Shown here: positions 1-7,551 of the stretch, piece after piece
Numbering within the stretch: the first letter of the stretch is position 1
How the letters are laid out: the number at the start of each line of letters is the position of its first letter
Source of the DNA: an uncultured Campylobacter sp.
GTDB taxonomy: Bacteria > Actinomycetota > Actinomycetes > Mycobacteriales > Mycobacteriaceae
Length of the DNA stretch: 16,989 bases
Direction: 5' to 3'
Assembly: GCA_943913625.1 (NCBI GenBank)
Contig: CALTYW010000037.1
Location: forward strand, 1-16,989
The notes under the pieces: model-generated
What the model saw: the letters and a program-made list of their open reading frames with translations, nothing else
The model's database searches: none
Told to the model about the DNA's origin: nothing
Program-made: the position numbers and the translations under genes

Positions 1-189
1 CTCAACCTTTGCGGCGACCTCGTTGGCCTTGTCCTTGATAGCGTCGCCAGCCTCAGCCAGCTTCTCCTTGGCGGAGCCGATGAGGTTGTCGGCCTTGCCC
101 TCGTTCTTCAGGGACTCGTTATCGGTCAGGTTGCCCAGAGCTTCCTTCGCGTCGCCCTTGAGCTGGTCGCCCTTGCCTTCAAGTGCCAT
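1..189 (-). CDS. CsbD-like stress-response protein, partial (C-terminus beyond window)
   Basis: The 63 visible codons begin MALEGKGDQLKGDAKEALGN and continue as a lysine-, glutamate- and alanine-rich, glycine-dotted helical sequence typical of the CsbD family: small soluble proteins induced by general stress, whose molecular function is not established. The gene runs off the left edge, so its stop is not seen; family members are usually about 60-70 residues, so little is missing. The ATG at 187-189 is supported by AAAGGAG ending about 6 nt upstream. Its first 11 nt overlap the end of tadA, and its ribosome binding site lies inside tadA, so the two are probably co-transcribed and translationally coupled. 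No function beyond family membership can be inferred. Confidence 0.85.
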   Translation of the reverse strand, partial: MALEGKGDQLKGDAKEALGNLTDNESLKNEGKADNLIGSAKEKLAEAGDAIKDKANEVAAKVE

Positions 190-709
190 GATGTTCTCCT
201 TTGTTTATCAGACCGGTCCCTTCGACCGGCCGCGTGTCCGCCGAGTGTACACGCAACCCCGAAAAGAACGCTCCCAGCATCCCCGCGCACTCGGTTTCCA
301 GCACGCCGCCGCGCACTTCCGGGACGTGCAGGTGCCGGGGTTCGCGCACCGCGTCCAAAACCGACCCCACCGCGCCCGTCTTCGGCTCCCACGCGCCGAA
401 CACCAGCGACGACACTCGCGCCCCCAGCACCGCTCCCGCGCACATCGTGCACGGCTCCAGCGTCACCACCAGCTCGCAGCCATCCAGCCGCCAGCTTCCC
501 AGCGTCTTCGCCGCCGCGCGGATCGCTTCCACTTCCGCGTGCGACGTGGGATCGCACATTGCTTCTCGACGATTCACCCCAACCCCAACAACCCCACCAT
601 CCGGCCCGTACACCACAGCGCCAACAGGCACATCGCCTTCAGGCGTGGTCCGGGCGACCTCGATGGCCTGGCGCATCCGCTCTTCCGCGCGGCGCAACCC
701 TTCCGTCAC
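179..709 (-). CDS. tadA: tRNA-specific adenosine deaminase TadA
   Basis: TadA deaminates adenosine-34 of tRNA-Arg(ACG) to inosine, letting one tRNA read CGU, CGC and CGA. The 176-residue product has the zinc-dependent cytidine/deoxycytidylate deaminase fold. HAE is at residues 57-59 (zinc ligand His57, proton-shuttling Glu59) and PCTMC at 86-90 (zinc ligands Cys87 and Cys90). PVGAVV near residue 28 is the usual first strand. The start is GTG at 707-709, with GGAG about 11 nt upstream inside the last codons of the preceding gene; an internal ATG at 676 would give a shorter N-terminus. Only 6 nt separate it from the upstream TadA-associated gene, so the two form an operon. The last ~20 residues lack family resemblance and overlap the next gene's ribosome binding site and start. 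Some small actinobacterial deaminases were once annotated as cytosine deaminases, but the HAE/PCTMC spacing fits TadA. Confidence 0.95.
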   Translation of the reverse strand: MTEGLRRAEERMRQAIEVARTTPEGDVPVGAVVYGPDGGVVGVGVNRREAMCDPTSHAEVEAIRAAAKTLGSWRLDGCELVVTLEPCTMCAGAVLGARVSSLVFGAWEPKTGAVGSVLDAVREPRHLHVPEVRGGVLETECAGMLGAFFSGLRVHSADTRPVEGTGLINKGEHHGT

Positions 710-715
710 GCGCGC

Positions 716-1207
716 CTACTCCAGCGCGTCGGCGAGTTCGTCGGCGAAGCCGAGCTCCTCGGCGATGTGGTAGGCCAAGTCGGTGGGCGAGGGATCGTCG
801 TCAAGCAAAATGCTCAACTGCTCTTCCGAGAGCCCGAGGTCGGCGAGGATCGCGAAATCCCCATCCGCCCACGCGTCCACCATGTCCAGCTCGTTGGGGT
901 CGATGTCGGGGACATCGATGCCCGCCTCTGCGAGGATCGCGGCGGCGAAGTCGTCGTCCACCGCCATCGTCGCGTCCGAGAGCAGCACGCGTACCGACGA
1001 CGGACCCGGGCGCACCACCACCAAATAATCCTCCTCCACATTGAGGATCGCGAACGACGCGCCCTCGCTGCGCAGCCCACGGACCGCCTTGACCGAGGTG
1101 CCGAGGCGCGTGAAGTCGTCGTCGAACTCGCGGACGGCCCACGCGCCGTCGACGCGCTGCACAGTCACGGCGAAGCCGTCCGAAAAGTCCTCGTTCATGG
1201 AGTCCAT
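716..1207 (-). CDS. TadA-associated protein (actinobacterial tRNA adenosine deaminase-associated family)
   Basis: The 163-residue protein is very acidic (runs such as EFDDDF, AVDDDF, LDDDPSP) and has no signal peptide or membrane segment. It matches the actinobacterial family named only for its fixed position beside tadA; its function is unknown. A distinctive stretch is NVEEDYLVVVRPGPSSVRVL. It ends 6 nt before the tadA start and carries tadA's likely ribosome binding site, so expression is probably coupled. The first ATG (1205-1207) is preferred over the in-frame ATG at 1196-1198 because a good promoter (GTGACA, 17 nt, TACGCT) places the transcription start about 2 nt upstream of it, giving a nearly leaderless message. 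No Shine-Dalgarno precedes either ATG. The family call comes from recognised context plus sequence character. Confidence 0.85.
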   Translation of the reverse strand: MDSMNEDFSDGFAVTVQRVDGAWAVREFDDDFTRLGTSVKAVRGLRSEGASFAILNVEEDYLVVVRPGPSSVRVLLSDATMAVDDDFAAAILAEAGIDVPDIDPNELDMVDAWADGDFAILADLGLSEEQLSILLDDDPSPTDLAYHIAEELGFADELADALE

Positions 1208-1215
1208 GGGGCCAA

Positions 1216-1244
1216 AGCGTAGTCCGCGGGCGCCGAGGTGTCAC
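1216..1244 (-). promoter_or_regulatory. Promoter of the TadA-associated gene / tadA operon
   Basis: On the minus strand, GTGACA (1244-1239) and TACGCT (1221-1216) are separated by exactly 17 nt, close to the primary sigma consensus. Transcription would begin near 1209, about 2 nt before the ATG at 1207, so the mRNA would be nearly leaderless. It lies back-to-back with the tyrA promoter in a 64-bp gap. Confidence 0.6.
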
Positions 1245-1264
1245 GGGACGCTTGGCGCTACACT
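1236..1264 (+). promoter_or_regulatory. tyrA promoter, -10 TACACT, leaderless transcript predicted
   Basis: TACACT at 1259-1264 ends 7 nt before the GTG start at 1272, placing the transcription start at or beside the start codon. No Shine-Dalgarno is present, which agrees with leaderless translation, common in actinobacteria. The -35 region (1236-1241, AGGTGT) is weak and overlaps the -35 of the opposite promoter, so the two may compete for polymerase. Confidence 0.5.
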
Positions 1265-1271
1265 CAACCCG

Positions 1272-2264
1272 GTGACAACGCCTATCTGCATCATCGGCCT
1301 CGGCCTCATCGGCGGCTCCATCATGCGCGACCTGCACGCCGCGGGTGTGCCCGTGTACGGCTACACGCGCCACGGCGCCCGCGCGGCGCGCCGCGACGGT
1401 TTCGACGTGTCCGATTCCATCGAAGAGGTGTTGCAGCGCGCGGAGGCCGAGGGCGCGATCGTGGTGATTGCGGTGCCGATGCACGCGGTTGCGCCTGTGC
1501 TGGATTCTGTGGTCGAGCACGCACCGACCGTGGGGGTCACCGACGTCGTGTCCGTGAAGAAGCCGGTGTACGACCTTGTGCTCGAGCGCGGCATGGAGGC
1601 CCGCTACGTCGGCGGCCACCCCATGAGCGGCACCGAGTTCTCCGGCTGGAACGCCTCCCAGGAGGGCCTGTTCGAGGGCGCCGCGTGGGCCTTGACCTAC
1701 GACTACGCCCGCGAGACCGGCGCCTCCCCCGAGTGGGCCGAGCTGTTCCGCCAGGTGTGCCTGCTGGCCCGCGCGACCGGTGCGGAAGCGGTGCCCGTGC
1801 GCGTTTCGCTTCACGACGAAGCCGTCGCCCGCGTCTCCCACCTCCCCCACGTCATCGCCGAAGCCCTCTCCTTGGTCGGCGACCGCGGCGGGACGCTTGC
1901 GCAGTCCTTGTCGGCTGGGTCCTTCAGGTCCGCCACCCGCGTCGCCGGGACCGACCCTGTGCTGGTGCGCAACATGTGCGAGACCAACGCGGAGTCCCTC
2001 GTGCCTGTTTTGGACGAGTACATCGACCTGCTGGTCGCCGCGCGTGCTTCCTTGTCCGGCGATGTTCCGTCAATGAAGGAGCTCGCCGAGTCCGGCAACC
2101 GCGCCCACACCCGCATGGCCGCCCGCAAGGGTGCCCGCCGCGAGTCGGTGTCCCCGGTGAAGATCTCCTCGCGCCCCGTGATGCGCGTCCACCCCGGCGC
2201 CCCTGGCTGGGTGCGACAGTTGGAGCAGATCGAGTCCCTCGGCGGCCGCGTCGAGGTGTTTTAG
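1272..2264 (+). CDS. tyrA: Prephenate/arogenate dehydrogenase TyrA
   Basis: This is the tyrosine-branch dehydrogenase, oxidatively decarboxylating prephenate or arogenate with NAD(P)+ in the cytosol. The 330-residue product opens with strand-turn-helix ICIIGLGLIGGS (GxGxxG at residues 9-14, dinucleotide binding). It carries the family motif GGHPMSGTEFSG at about 114-125 and SHLPHVIAEAL further on, where the family has its substrate and dimer helices. Corynebacterium glutamicum is known to make tyrosine through arogenate, so arogenate dehydrogenase is the likelier activity if the genus call is right. The open frame extends upstream to 1041, but GTG at 1272 is chosen because it sits directly before the Rossmann strand and 7 nt after a TACACT -10. 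There is no C-terminal ACT domain, so feedback control by such a domain is not expected. The gene diverges from the tadA operon and converges on the surface-protein block. Confidence 0.93.
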   Translation: MTTPICIIGLGLIGGSIMRDLHAAGVPVYGYTRHGARAARRDGFDVSDSIEEVLQRAEAEGAIVVIAVPMHAVAPVLDSVVEHAPTVGVTDVVSVKKPVYDLVLERGMEARYVGGHPMSGTEFSGWNASQEGLFEGAAWALTYDYARETGASPEWAELFRQVCLLARATGAEAVPVRVSLHDEAVARVSHLPHVIAEALSLVGDRGGTLAQSLSAGSFRSATRVAGTDPVLVRNMCETNAESLVPVLDEYIDLLVAARASLSGDVPSMKELAESGNRAHTRMAARKGARRESVSPVKISSRPVMRVHPGAPGWVRQLEQIESLGGRVEVF

Positions 2265-2277
2265 GGGCCTGCTCAAA

Positions 2278-2356
2278 CCCGCAGACCCTGAGAACCAGGT
2301 GTCGAAAATGGCCGTTTTAGGCGGATCCTCGACACCTGGTTCTCAGGGTTTGTGGG
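2278..2356. terminator. Large palindrome between convergent genes; likely bidirectional terminator or small palindromic element
   Basis: Two arms at 2285-2305 and 2329-2349 are perfect 21-bp inverted repeats. Read as plus-strand RNA, pairing extends to 2278/2356 with two G-U wobbles, a 28-bp stem. The 23-nt loop holds a second, imperfect inverted repeat, AAAATGGCCGTTTT (2305-2318). It starts 13 nt after the tyrA stop and ends 24 nt before the stop of the opposing gene, so termination is the obvious role. There is no U-tract on either side, however, and the stem is far longer than an ordinary intrinsic terminator. Confidence 0.65.
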
Positions 2357-2380
2357 CTGTGGCCGGGTGGCCGAGCCGGT

Positions 2381-4210
2381 TTACGCCTCCCGGCGGCGGC
2401 CCAGCGCCATGTACGCGGCACCGATCAGCATGGCGATGACGCCAAGCGAGATGATCGCGCGCATCGGGGTACCGGTATCCGCCAGATCGTCATGGCGCTC
2501 CGAGTAGGAGGACGCCGACGTCGTGGTGGAGCTCGAAATCACTCGAGCGGAACCCGTGCTGTTGCCGCTGTTGCTGTTGCGCGACGCAGCGCCCGTTGTG
2601 GCCGAGGTCGAACGGCCGGTCATGCGGGTCGCGGTGTAGTCCGTCGTCTTCGTGCTCGTTGACGTCGTACGCGTCGAGGTACCACGACCAGCGTTGGCCG
2701 CGCCACCGATCGCAGCGGCCGCACCAAGCGGCTTCGCGACGGACGAAATTACCGACTGCGCCTCATTGATGCCCTTCAGAACCTGCTGAGCTCGGTTTGT
2801 GGTCGGGGCATTCGGATCACGGGTCAGCTGGATGGTTTTGCTGGTGTCCGCCGTAGTAATTGCAACGGTGCCACCCTTGTAGTGCTCCGGAAGCGACGCC
2901 AGCTCGAACTTCACAGCCTCGCCAGGTTCTGGCCTAGTCGCGCGTGTCACCTGAACCGTGTAATTACCGTCGCCCTTGTTCTCGAGCACCAGCACCTCAC
3001 CGTTCGGAATCGAGAACTCTGCGTCTGCGACGTAACCCCCGTCGTCGGTGACAACCTGCACATCGAGCTTCTGCACCCAGCGCTCACCTGTAGTGGTGGT
3101 CGTGGTTACGGAATTAGAGTTGGAAACAGGATTATCACTCGTAGACGGCTTCGTATCCGGAGTTGTAGAGACAGCGCTCTTTGGTGCCCCCTCGTATGCC
3201 GTGCCACCAATCAGGCCAGTGAGGTTAGCGTTTTCGCCGTTTGGCTTTCCAGTCTGAATGACCTCGTTGCCGCGGATGGTGACGTTCTCGCCCTTTTCGT
3301 TGGCGTAGACATTCACACCGTTTGTAGGGGCGTAAGCATAGTGAAGAGGCCCAAGCGCCTTCACCTTGGCGCCTAGATCGCCAGCGCTCAGCTGCGTAGA
3401 GGTGACCTCACCAGTAGCAGTATCGAGAGTCCAGGAGTGCGTGTCCAGCTCAGAGTCAACCGAGATCGACCTCAATTTGGTGGTGTTATCTTCACCCGCA
3501 AGAGAAGCCCAAGCACGGGTATCTCCGTACCCGATCAATTTGCCCGTCAGTGCGGTTGGCTCCAGCGTCCGGATGTCCTCCGGTAGTACCGCCCGCTTCT
3601 CATCCTTCAGATTCAGGGTGTAGATCTGGTCGCCGTTAAACAGAACCAAGGTTCCCTCCGAAGTAAAAGCAGCACTTCGAATGGGCCGGTCGGGATGGTT
3701 CTGCTCTTTCAAATTGAGGGAGCCAAGCGCCTGTACCCCACCGTTTCGTGGAGAAATCCGCAACAACTGGCCCGCTTCGTGCTTGTCATTCTTTTCCGAG
3801 ATTGCATAAAGGTCTTCGGTAGTCGGGTTGTACGCCACAGCCGTGTAATCCCAGCCATTCGAGGCGTACTTAGCGGCAAACGAACCAGAACCGCCTTCAA
3901 CTTTCTCAGCCAGTCGCTCAACAGCCCAGTTTAAGCCACTAGTCTTCGCGGAAGTGGAGGTCGGAAAGACGGCCGGAGCAGACGACTTCACCGAAGCAGA
4001 GGACGACGCAGGAGCGGAAGAGGAAACCGCGGAAGCCGAACCCGGCATGCTGACTACGGGAGCAACGGTGGAGGTGCCCGCCGCCGACGTGTCCGGCGCC
4101 GGGGCCGGCGAGGACTGCGCGTACGCGACCGGCACAAGCGTGGACACACCCGCCAGGGCGATTGCCAGCGACGCACCAGCGATTCGAGTGACCTTGTTCT
4201 TTCCTGCCAT
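2381..4210 (-). CDS. Sortase-type cell-wall protein with LADTG signal, predicted beta-propeller and stalk
   Basis: This 609-residue exported protein is probably linked to peptidoglycan. Residues 1-31 form a signal peptide ending AYA before QSS. A Ser/Ala/Pro-rich linker covers about 32-92. Residues ~95-340 contain blade-like repeats (YTAVAYNPTTEDLYAIS, LLRISPRNGGVQALGSL, LVLFNGDQIYTLNL) that suggest a beta-propeller. A Ser/Thr linker follows (345-375), then a beta-sandwich-like segment (378-463) and a Ser/Thr/Arg-rich low-complexity stalk (508-572). The C-terminus is LADTG (576-580), a hydrophobic stretch and RRREA, a complete cell-wall sorting signal. LAxTG is the form known for Streptomyces class E sortases, unlike the LPxTG of pilins. 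No sortase gene is in the window. The ATG at 4210 has AGAGG about 5 nt upstream. It is 131 bp downstream of the paralogue pair and has its own candidate promoter. Ligand unknown. Confidence 0.85.
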   Translation of the reverse strand: MAGKNKVTRIAGASLAIALAGVSTLVPVAYAQSSPAPAPDTSAAGTSTVAPVVSMPGSASAVSSSAPASSSASVKSSAPAVFPTSTSAKTSGLNWAVERLAEKVEGGSGSFAAKYASNGWDYTAVAYNPTTEDLYAISEKNDKHEAGQLLRISPRNGGVQALGSLNLKEQNHPDRPIRSAAFTSEGTLVLFNGDQIYTLNLKDEKRAVLPEDIRTLEPTALTGKLIGYGDTRAWASLAGEDNTTKLRSISVDSELDTHSWTLDTATGEVTSTQLSAGDLGAKVKALGPLHYAYAPTNGVNVYANEKGENVTIRGNEVIQTGKPNGENANLTGLIGGTAYEGAPKSAVSTTPDTKPSTSDNPVSNSNSVTTTTTTGERWVQKLDVQVVTDDGGYVADAEFSIPNGEVLVLENKGDGNYTVQVTRATRPEPGEAVKFELASLPEHYKGGTVAITTADTSKTIQLTRDPNAPTTNRAQQVLKGINEAQSVISSVAKPLGAAAAIGGAANAGRGTSTRTTSTSTKTTDYTATRMTGRSTSATTGAASRNSNSGNSTGSARVISSSTTTSASSYSERHDDLADTGTPMRAIISLGVIAMLIGAAYMALGRRREA

Positions 4211-4222
4211 TACTACCTCTCG

Positions 4223-4250
4223 AAATTAAAAACGGGCGCACGCGTGCCCG
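4223..4250 (-). terminator. Terminator-like hairpin in the leader of the LADTG protein gene (possible attenuator)
   Basis: On the minus strand a GC hairpin (4250-4233, containing the perfect palindrome GCACGCGTGC) is followed directly by TTTTTAATTT (4232-4223), the pattern of an intrinsic terminator. It ends 12 nt before the ATG at 4210 and lies downstream of the candidate promoter at 4266-4292. It would therefore either stop read-through from the upstream gene or attenuate this gene's own transcript. Confidence 0.5.
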
Positions 4251-4265
4251 GAAACCACCTACGAA

Positions 4266-4292
4266 TGTATACGTCTATGTGGGCGTTCTCAA
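4266..4292 (-). promoter_or_regulatory. Candidate promoter of the LADTG protein gene
   Basis: Minus-strand TTGAGA (4292-4287) and TATACA (4271-4266) are 15 nt apart, a short spacer, so the match is moderate. The region is more AT-rich than its surroundings. Transcription from here would give a leader of about 50 nt containing the hairpin at 4233-4250. Confidence 0.4.
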
Positions 4293-4295
4293 TAC

Positions 4296-4324
4296 GGGAG
4301 CGCACTTTGCTTCGCGACGCTCCC
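4296..4324 (-). terminator. Weak hairpin after the frameshifted surface protein gene
   Basis: GGGAGCG (4296-4302) pairs with CGCTCCC (4318-4324) around a 15-nt loop, starting 17 nt after the stop of the 1069-residue frame. There is no U-tract, so any termination here is probably incomplete. Confidence 0.4.
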
Positions 4325-4341
4325 CCGCACCCTCACACCGC

Positions 4342-7300
4342 CTACACCTCACCCGGCTCTTCGGCGCTTTCACCCTTCGCGGAGCTACCCGCATCCTCGC
4401 CACACAGGCCGAAGTAAATCCCAATGCCGATCAGCGCCAGCGCTGCCGCCACACCGCCCGCGCCGGCAACGGCGTCCGAGGCGCGGAGCTCGCCGAGGTC
4501 CACGCCCATGTCGTTGGCAGCCTGATTGATCTGGTCCTGGAAAACCACGCCGGCGCCACCGACTGTGGCGGACAGCGCCGCGATCGGGATGAGCCACAGC
4601 AGGGGGTTCGACGCCGACATGCCGGCCATGCACGCGCTGGAACCGGCAGGCTCCACGGTCGCACCGGCATCGACGTCGCTTAGCAGCTCAAACGCAACGC
4701 TCTTGAGACCGAATTCTTCCTCGCCCGTAATCTCGAAGACCTCGCCTTCCAGCACCGTGCCGGGCTCGGACGAGTTCTCGCTTCCCGCACGCGGCCGAGC
4801 AAGCTTCAGCCCGCCGGGGTTGTCCATTTTGATGTAGTACTCGCCAGCCGGAGCACCTTCAAAAAGGACATTGCCGTTTTCGTCGGTACGCGCCGGCACC
4901 ACCGGCGAGTTGTCGGTGCGTTGCAGCGACAGGTTCAGACCCTCGATGCCTTCTCCCTCATCCTGGCGACCGTTTCCGTTCGTGTCCACGTAGGCCACAA
5001 CTTGCACGTCCGTGGCTGCTTCAACACCTGAATCGACGATGATGTGCGCGTTGCCTTTGATGTTCTCGCGAGGGGTGATGATCAGCACGGACGCCGGATC
5101 CTCACCGAAGTTCGGCTCGCTCTCGATCGCGCGGCCGCGCTTCGGGCGCGGAGGTAACTCGCCACGTGCGGTGGCGGCGTTGTGGTGGATCGTCCCGCCG
5201 CGCAGCGTCACCGGCTCACCGGTAAAGATCACGCGCTGGCCCGGCAGCAGGGTGCCGTTGAAACCCTCCGGCGGGTGCACCTTCAACGGCACGCCCTTCC
5301 CGCGAGGCGCACCCGGCGCGCCCTCGTACACCGTGTCCTCCACCGTCACGCCCACCATCGGGGTCGACCCGGTGTTCACCACCTCGTAGGTGAAGCTGAC
5401 GGTACGACCGGCGGGCATGCTGACGGGCTTGTCGGGATTCGTAGCAAAGCGAGCGTTCACCTTCTTTTCCGCCTCTGCCTGCACGAAGCGGGTGTAGGCC
5501 GGGTCCGGGTTGGACGCGATACGCGAGCCGTCGGGCGCAGTACCCCAGGCTGTGGCGAGGTTGTTGAAGTCGTAAGCGTCCGCCGGAGTGTCCAGGCGGC
5601 CGGCGAACTCGAGTGTCTCCCCCGGGGCCAGCGGCTTCGCCAAGTCGCCCTTGGTCAGGGTGATTGTGGACGCCGATGGGTTGGTCGAAGGATCGTCGAA
5701 AAGCTTGTCGCTGATTGTGACGTTCGTGAGGGGCTGATCGCTGGTGTTCTCGATGATGAAGCGGTACTGCAGACCCTTCGGGTCGCCCGCGACCATGGTC
5801 ATCGCGCCCTGGTCCGCGTCCGTGATTTCGCTGGTGTTGGCGTCACGGTCCCACACCATTTTCGTCAGCTTGATGGCCTTCGGCGTGAGGTAGATGTCCG
5901 GGATCAGCACCGGCTGGCCTGGGCGGACGGGGATTTCCATCGGCTCGACGTCGCGCGTGTTTCCCGGGGTGAGCACACGCACCTCGGCCACGCCCGGCGG
6001 CACCTCGTCGACCTCAAAGGTGCCGTTGGACTGCACGTCTGCGATCTGGGTGTTGCCGCGGGAATCCGTCACGGTCACGACAATCCCCGGGATCGCTTTG
6101 CCCTTGCCGTCGCCGATCGTTCCGCCGACGGTGGTGGTCGGGGCGATCACACGGATTGGGTCGATGCGGTGGGTGCCGCCCGGCGCGAGCGTAAACGTGC
6201 CCTCAAGTGGTGCAGAATCGTCGGCGAGCTTGCCCTCCCAGCCGTCCGGTAGCACGACCTTCCACTTGAACCCGGGCGAGTCGCCGAGGTCGCCGAAATC
6301 GATGGGGTTTGTGACGAAGTAGCCGCGCTCGTCGATCGCCACCGGCACGGTCACCTCGTACCGCTCGCCGGTCTCTTTATCCGTTGCCTTCGCCGTGACC
6401 TCGATGTTCACGCCGAAGATGGGGCGGTTCGCGTCGTCGACAAGCCAACCACTGACCGTGTTCTCCGCCTGGTCGGGGCGCTCGATATCGAGCTTCGCTT
6501 GCTTCACGACGATTCCCCCAGCCCCATTGGCTTTCCCCGCCCTCACGGCGATTTCAACCGGCACTGGGTTGTTGAAGCCAGCCGGGGCCTTCACGACCAC
6601 CACGTAGTCCCCCTCCTCAAGGGCCGACGTAACGAAGGTGCCGTCAGCGTCGGTGGTGATCGGTGTACCGGCCTGCTTGCCTTTGGCGTCCCGGATGATC
6701 ACAGTCGCCTGTTGCGGCGCGCCGTCTTCGTCAACCACGGAGCCGGTGATGGTGCCTGTGGTGACGGGCTTGGGTGCCGGTTTGGGCTGGGGCTTAGGTG
6801 CCGGCTGCGGCGGGTTGTGCTTGAACGTGACGCTCGATTGACGGTCCGCATTGCCGGCGTTGTCGATCCGGACCTGCTGCACCAGTTCGCCCGTGACCAC
6901 CTCATGGTTACCCGGCACGTCGGAGACTGTGACCGTATAAGCGCCCGAGGTCCTGTTGCGCACCTCGAACCCTTCGTTGCCGAGTCGTTTCCCGTAGACC
7001 TCGTTGCCGCGCGGATCAGTCACCGTCACGGTGACGTGCTCACCCTCGGCAAGGCCCTTGATCTCGCCCTTCACGGTGCCGTACTTTTGCACCGCAAACG
7101 TGGCGTTTCGGTCCGCGCGACCGTCACTGTCGATAGTGACTAGGGCCGAGTCTTGGGCGACCTCGTACCCGTTGAGCGTGTCCAGCTCCACGCGGTAAGT
7201 GCCCTCCGGCAGATTCACCCCGAAGCTTGGATCCTGCTCGGACACTGTCTTCGAGTATCGCTCGTTGCCGGCTCGATCCATCACACGAACGGTGACCGTA

Positions 7301-7551
7301 TCCGTCCCCACCAGCCCCGTCACAGACCCGGCAACCGCGCCGGTGATCTGCTCAAGCGAAACGGTTCGGAAGTCCGTCATGTTGTTTGCTGTGACGTCGA
7401 TACGCACTCGCTTTTGGCGGAAGCCGGGTTGCGTCACGGTGAGGTAGTAGGTGCCGGGCATCAGCTCTTCGCGGCGCACCGAACCCCCATCGTTGCGAAC
7501 CGCAAGCTCGCCGTCAGGCCCCTCCAGCTTCAGCTTGGCTGCAGCTGGCAC
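4342..7551 (-). CDS. Repeat-rich surface protein, 3' part of a frameshifted gene (paralogue of the giant protein)
   Basis: This 1069-residue frame has no signal peptide. It reads as the continuation of the 200-residue frame upstream, displaced by -1. It holds Ig-like/carboxypeptidase-regulatory repeats at about 1-245, a Pro-rich linker (246-265, PAPKPQPKPAPKP) and further repeats to ~555. Two DUF11-like domains follow (about 560-795). Next come a conserved linker beginning RGELPPRPKRG (796-840), an SdrD-B-like domain with the calcium-loop motif DTNGNGRQDEGEG (851-965), and a two-helix C-terminus (982-1004 and 1033-1049) with Cys974 and Cys1050 just outside the helices. The C-terminal half closely matches the giant protein at residue and DNA level, but lacks a ~100-residue segment present there. 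The GTG at 7551 is only the first start-like codon in frame; no good ribosome binding site was seen, so independent translation is doubtful. Likely role: exported membrane-anchored stalk or adhesin, if the frame is restored. Confidence 0.75.
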   Translation of the reverse strand: MPAAAKLKLEGPDGELAVRNDGGSVRREELMPGTYYLTVTQPGFRQKRVRIDVTANNMTDFRTVSLEQITGAVAGSVTGLVGTDTVTVRVMDRAGNERYSKTVSEQDPSFGVNLPEGTYRVELDTLNGYEVAQDSALVTIDSDGRADRNATFAVQKYGTVKGEIKGLAEGEHVTVTVTDPRGNEVYGKRLGNEGFEVRNRTSGAYTVTVSDVPGNHEVVTGELVQQVRIDNAGNADRQSSVTFKHNPPQPAPKPQPKPAPKPVTTGTITGSVVDEDGAPQQATVIIRDAKGKQAGTPITTDADGTFVTSALEEGDYVVVVKAPAGFNNPVPVEIAVRAGKANGAGGIVVKQAKLDIERPDQAENTVSGWLVDDANRPIFGVNIEVTAKATDKETGERYEVTVPVAIDERGYFVTNPIDFGDLGDSPGFKWKVVLPDGWEGKLADDSAPLEGTFTLAPGGTHRIDPIRVIAPTTTVGGTIGDGKGKAIPGIVVTVTDSRGNTQIADVQSNGTFEVDEVPPGVAEVRVLTPGNTRDVEPMEIPVRPGQPVLIPDIYLTPKAIKLTKMVWDRDANTSEITDADQGAMTMVAGDPKGLQYRFIIENTSDQPLTNVTISDKLFDDPSTNPSASTITLTKGDLAKPLAPGETLEFAGRLDTPADAYDFNNLATAWGTAPDGSRIASNPDPAYTRFVQAEAEKKVNARFATNPDKPVSMPAGRTVSFTYEVVNTGSTPMVGVTVEDTVYEGAPGAPRGKGVPLKVHPPEGFNGTLLPGQRVIFTGEPVTLRGGTIHHNAATARGELPPRPKRGRAIESEPNFGEDPASVLIITPRENIKGNAHIIVDSGVEAATDVQVVAYVDTNGNGRQDEGEGIEGLNLSLQRTDNSPVVPARTDENGNVLFEGAPAGEYYIKMDNPGGLKLARPRAGSENSSEPGTVLEGEVFEITGEEEFGLKSVAFELLSDVDAGATVEPAGSSACMAGMSASNPLLWLIPIAALSATVGGAGVVFQDQINQAANDMGVDLGELRASDAVAGAGGVAAALALIGIGIYFGLCGEDAGSSAKGESAEEPGEV

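Noticed and set aside
23..1222. 399-codon plus-strand frame over csbD-like, tadA and the TadA-associated gene
   Set aside because: It is antisense to three well-supported genes and lacks recognisable domains or a ribosome binding site.
1041..1271. N-terminal extension of TyrA from the upstream ATG at 1041
   Set aside because: It would overlap the opposite-strand TadA-associated gene and both promoters, and adds a low-complexity Arg/Ser-rich segment before a Rossmann fold that normally starts near the N-terminus.
4220..4232. AATTTCGAGAG before the LADTG gene as a third copy of the leader motif CTCGAATTTCTCCC
   Set aside because: It matches only in part and in inverted orientation, and the rest of the leader does not align with the other two.
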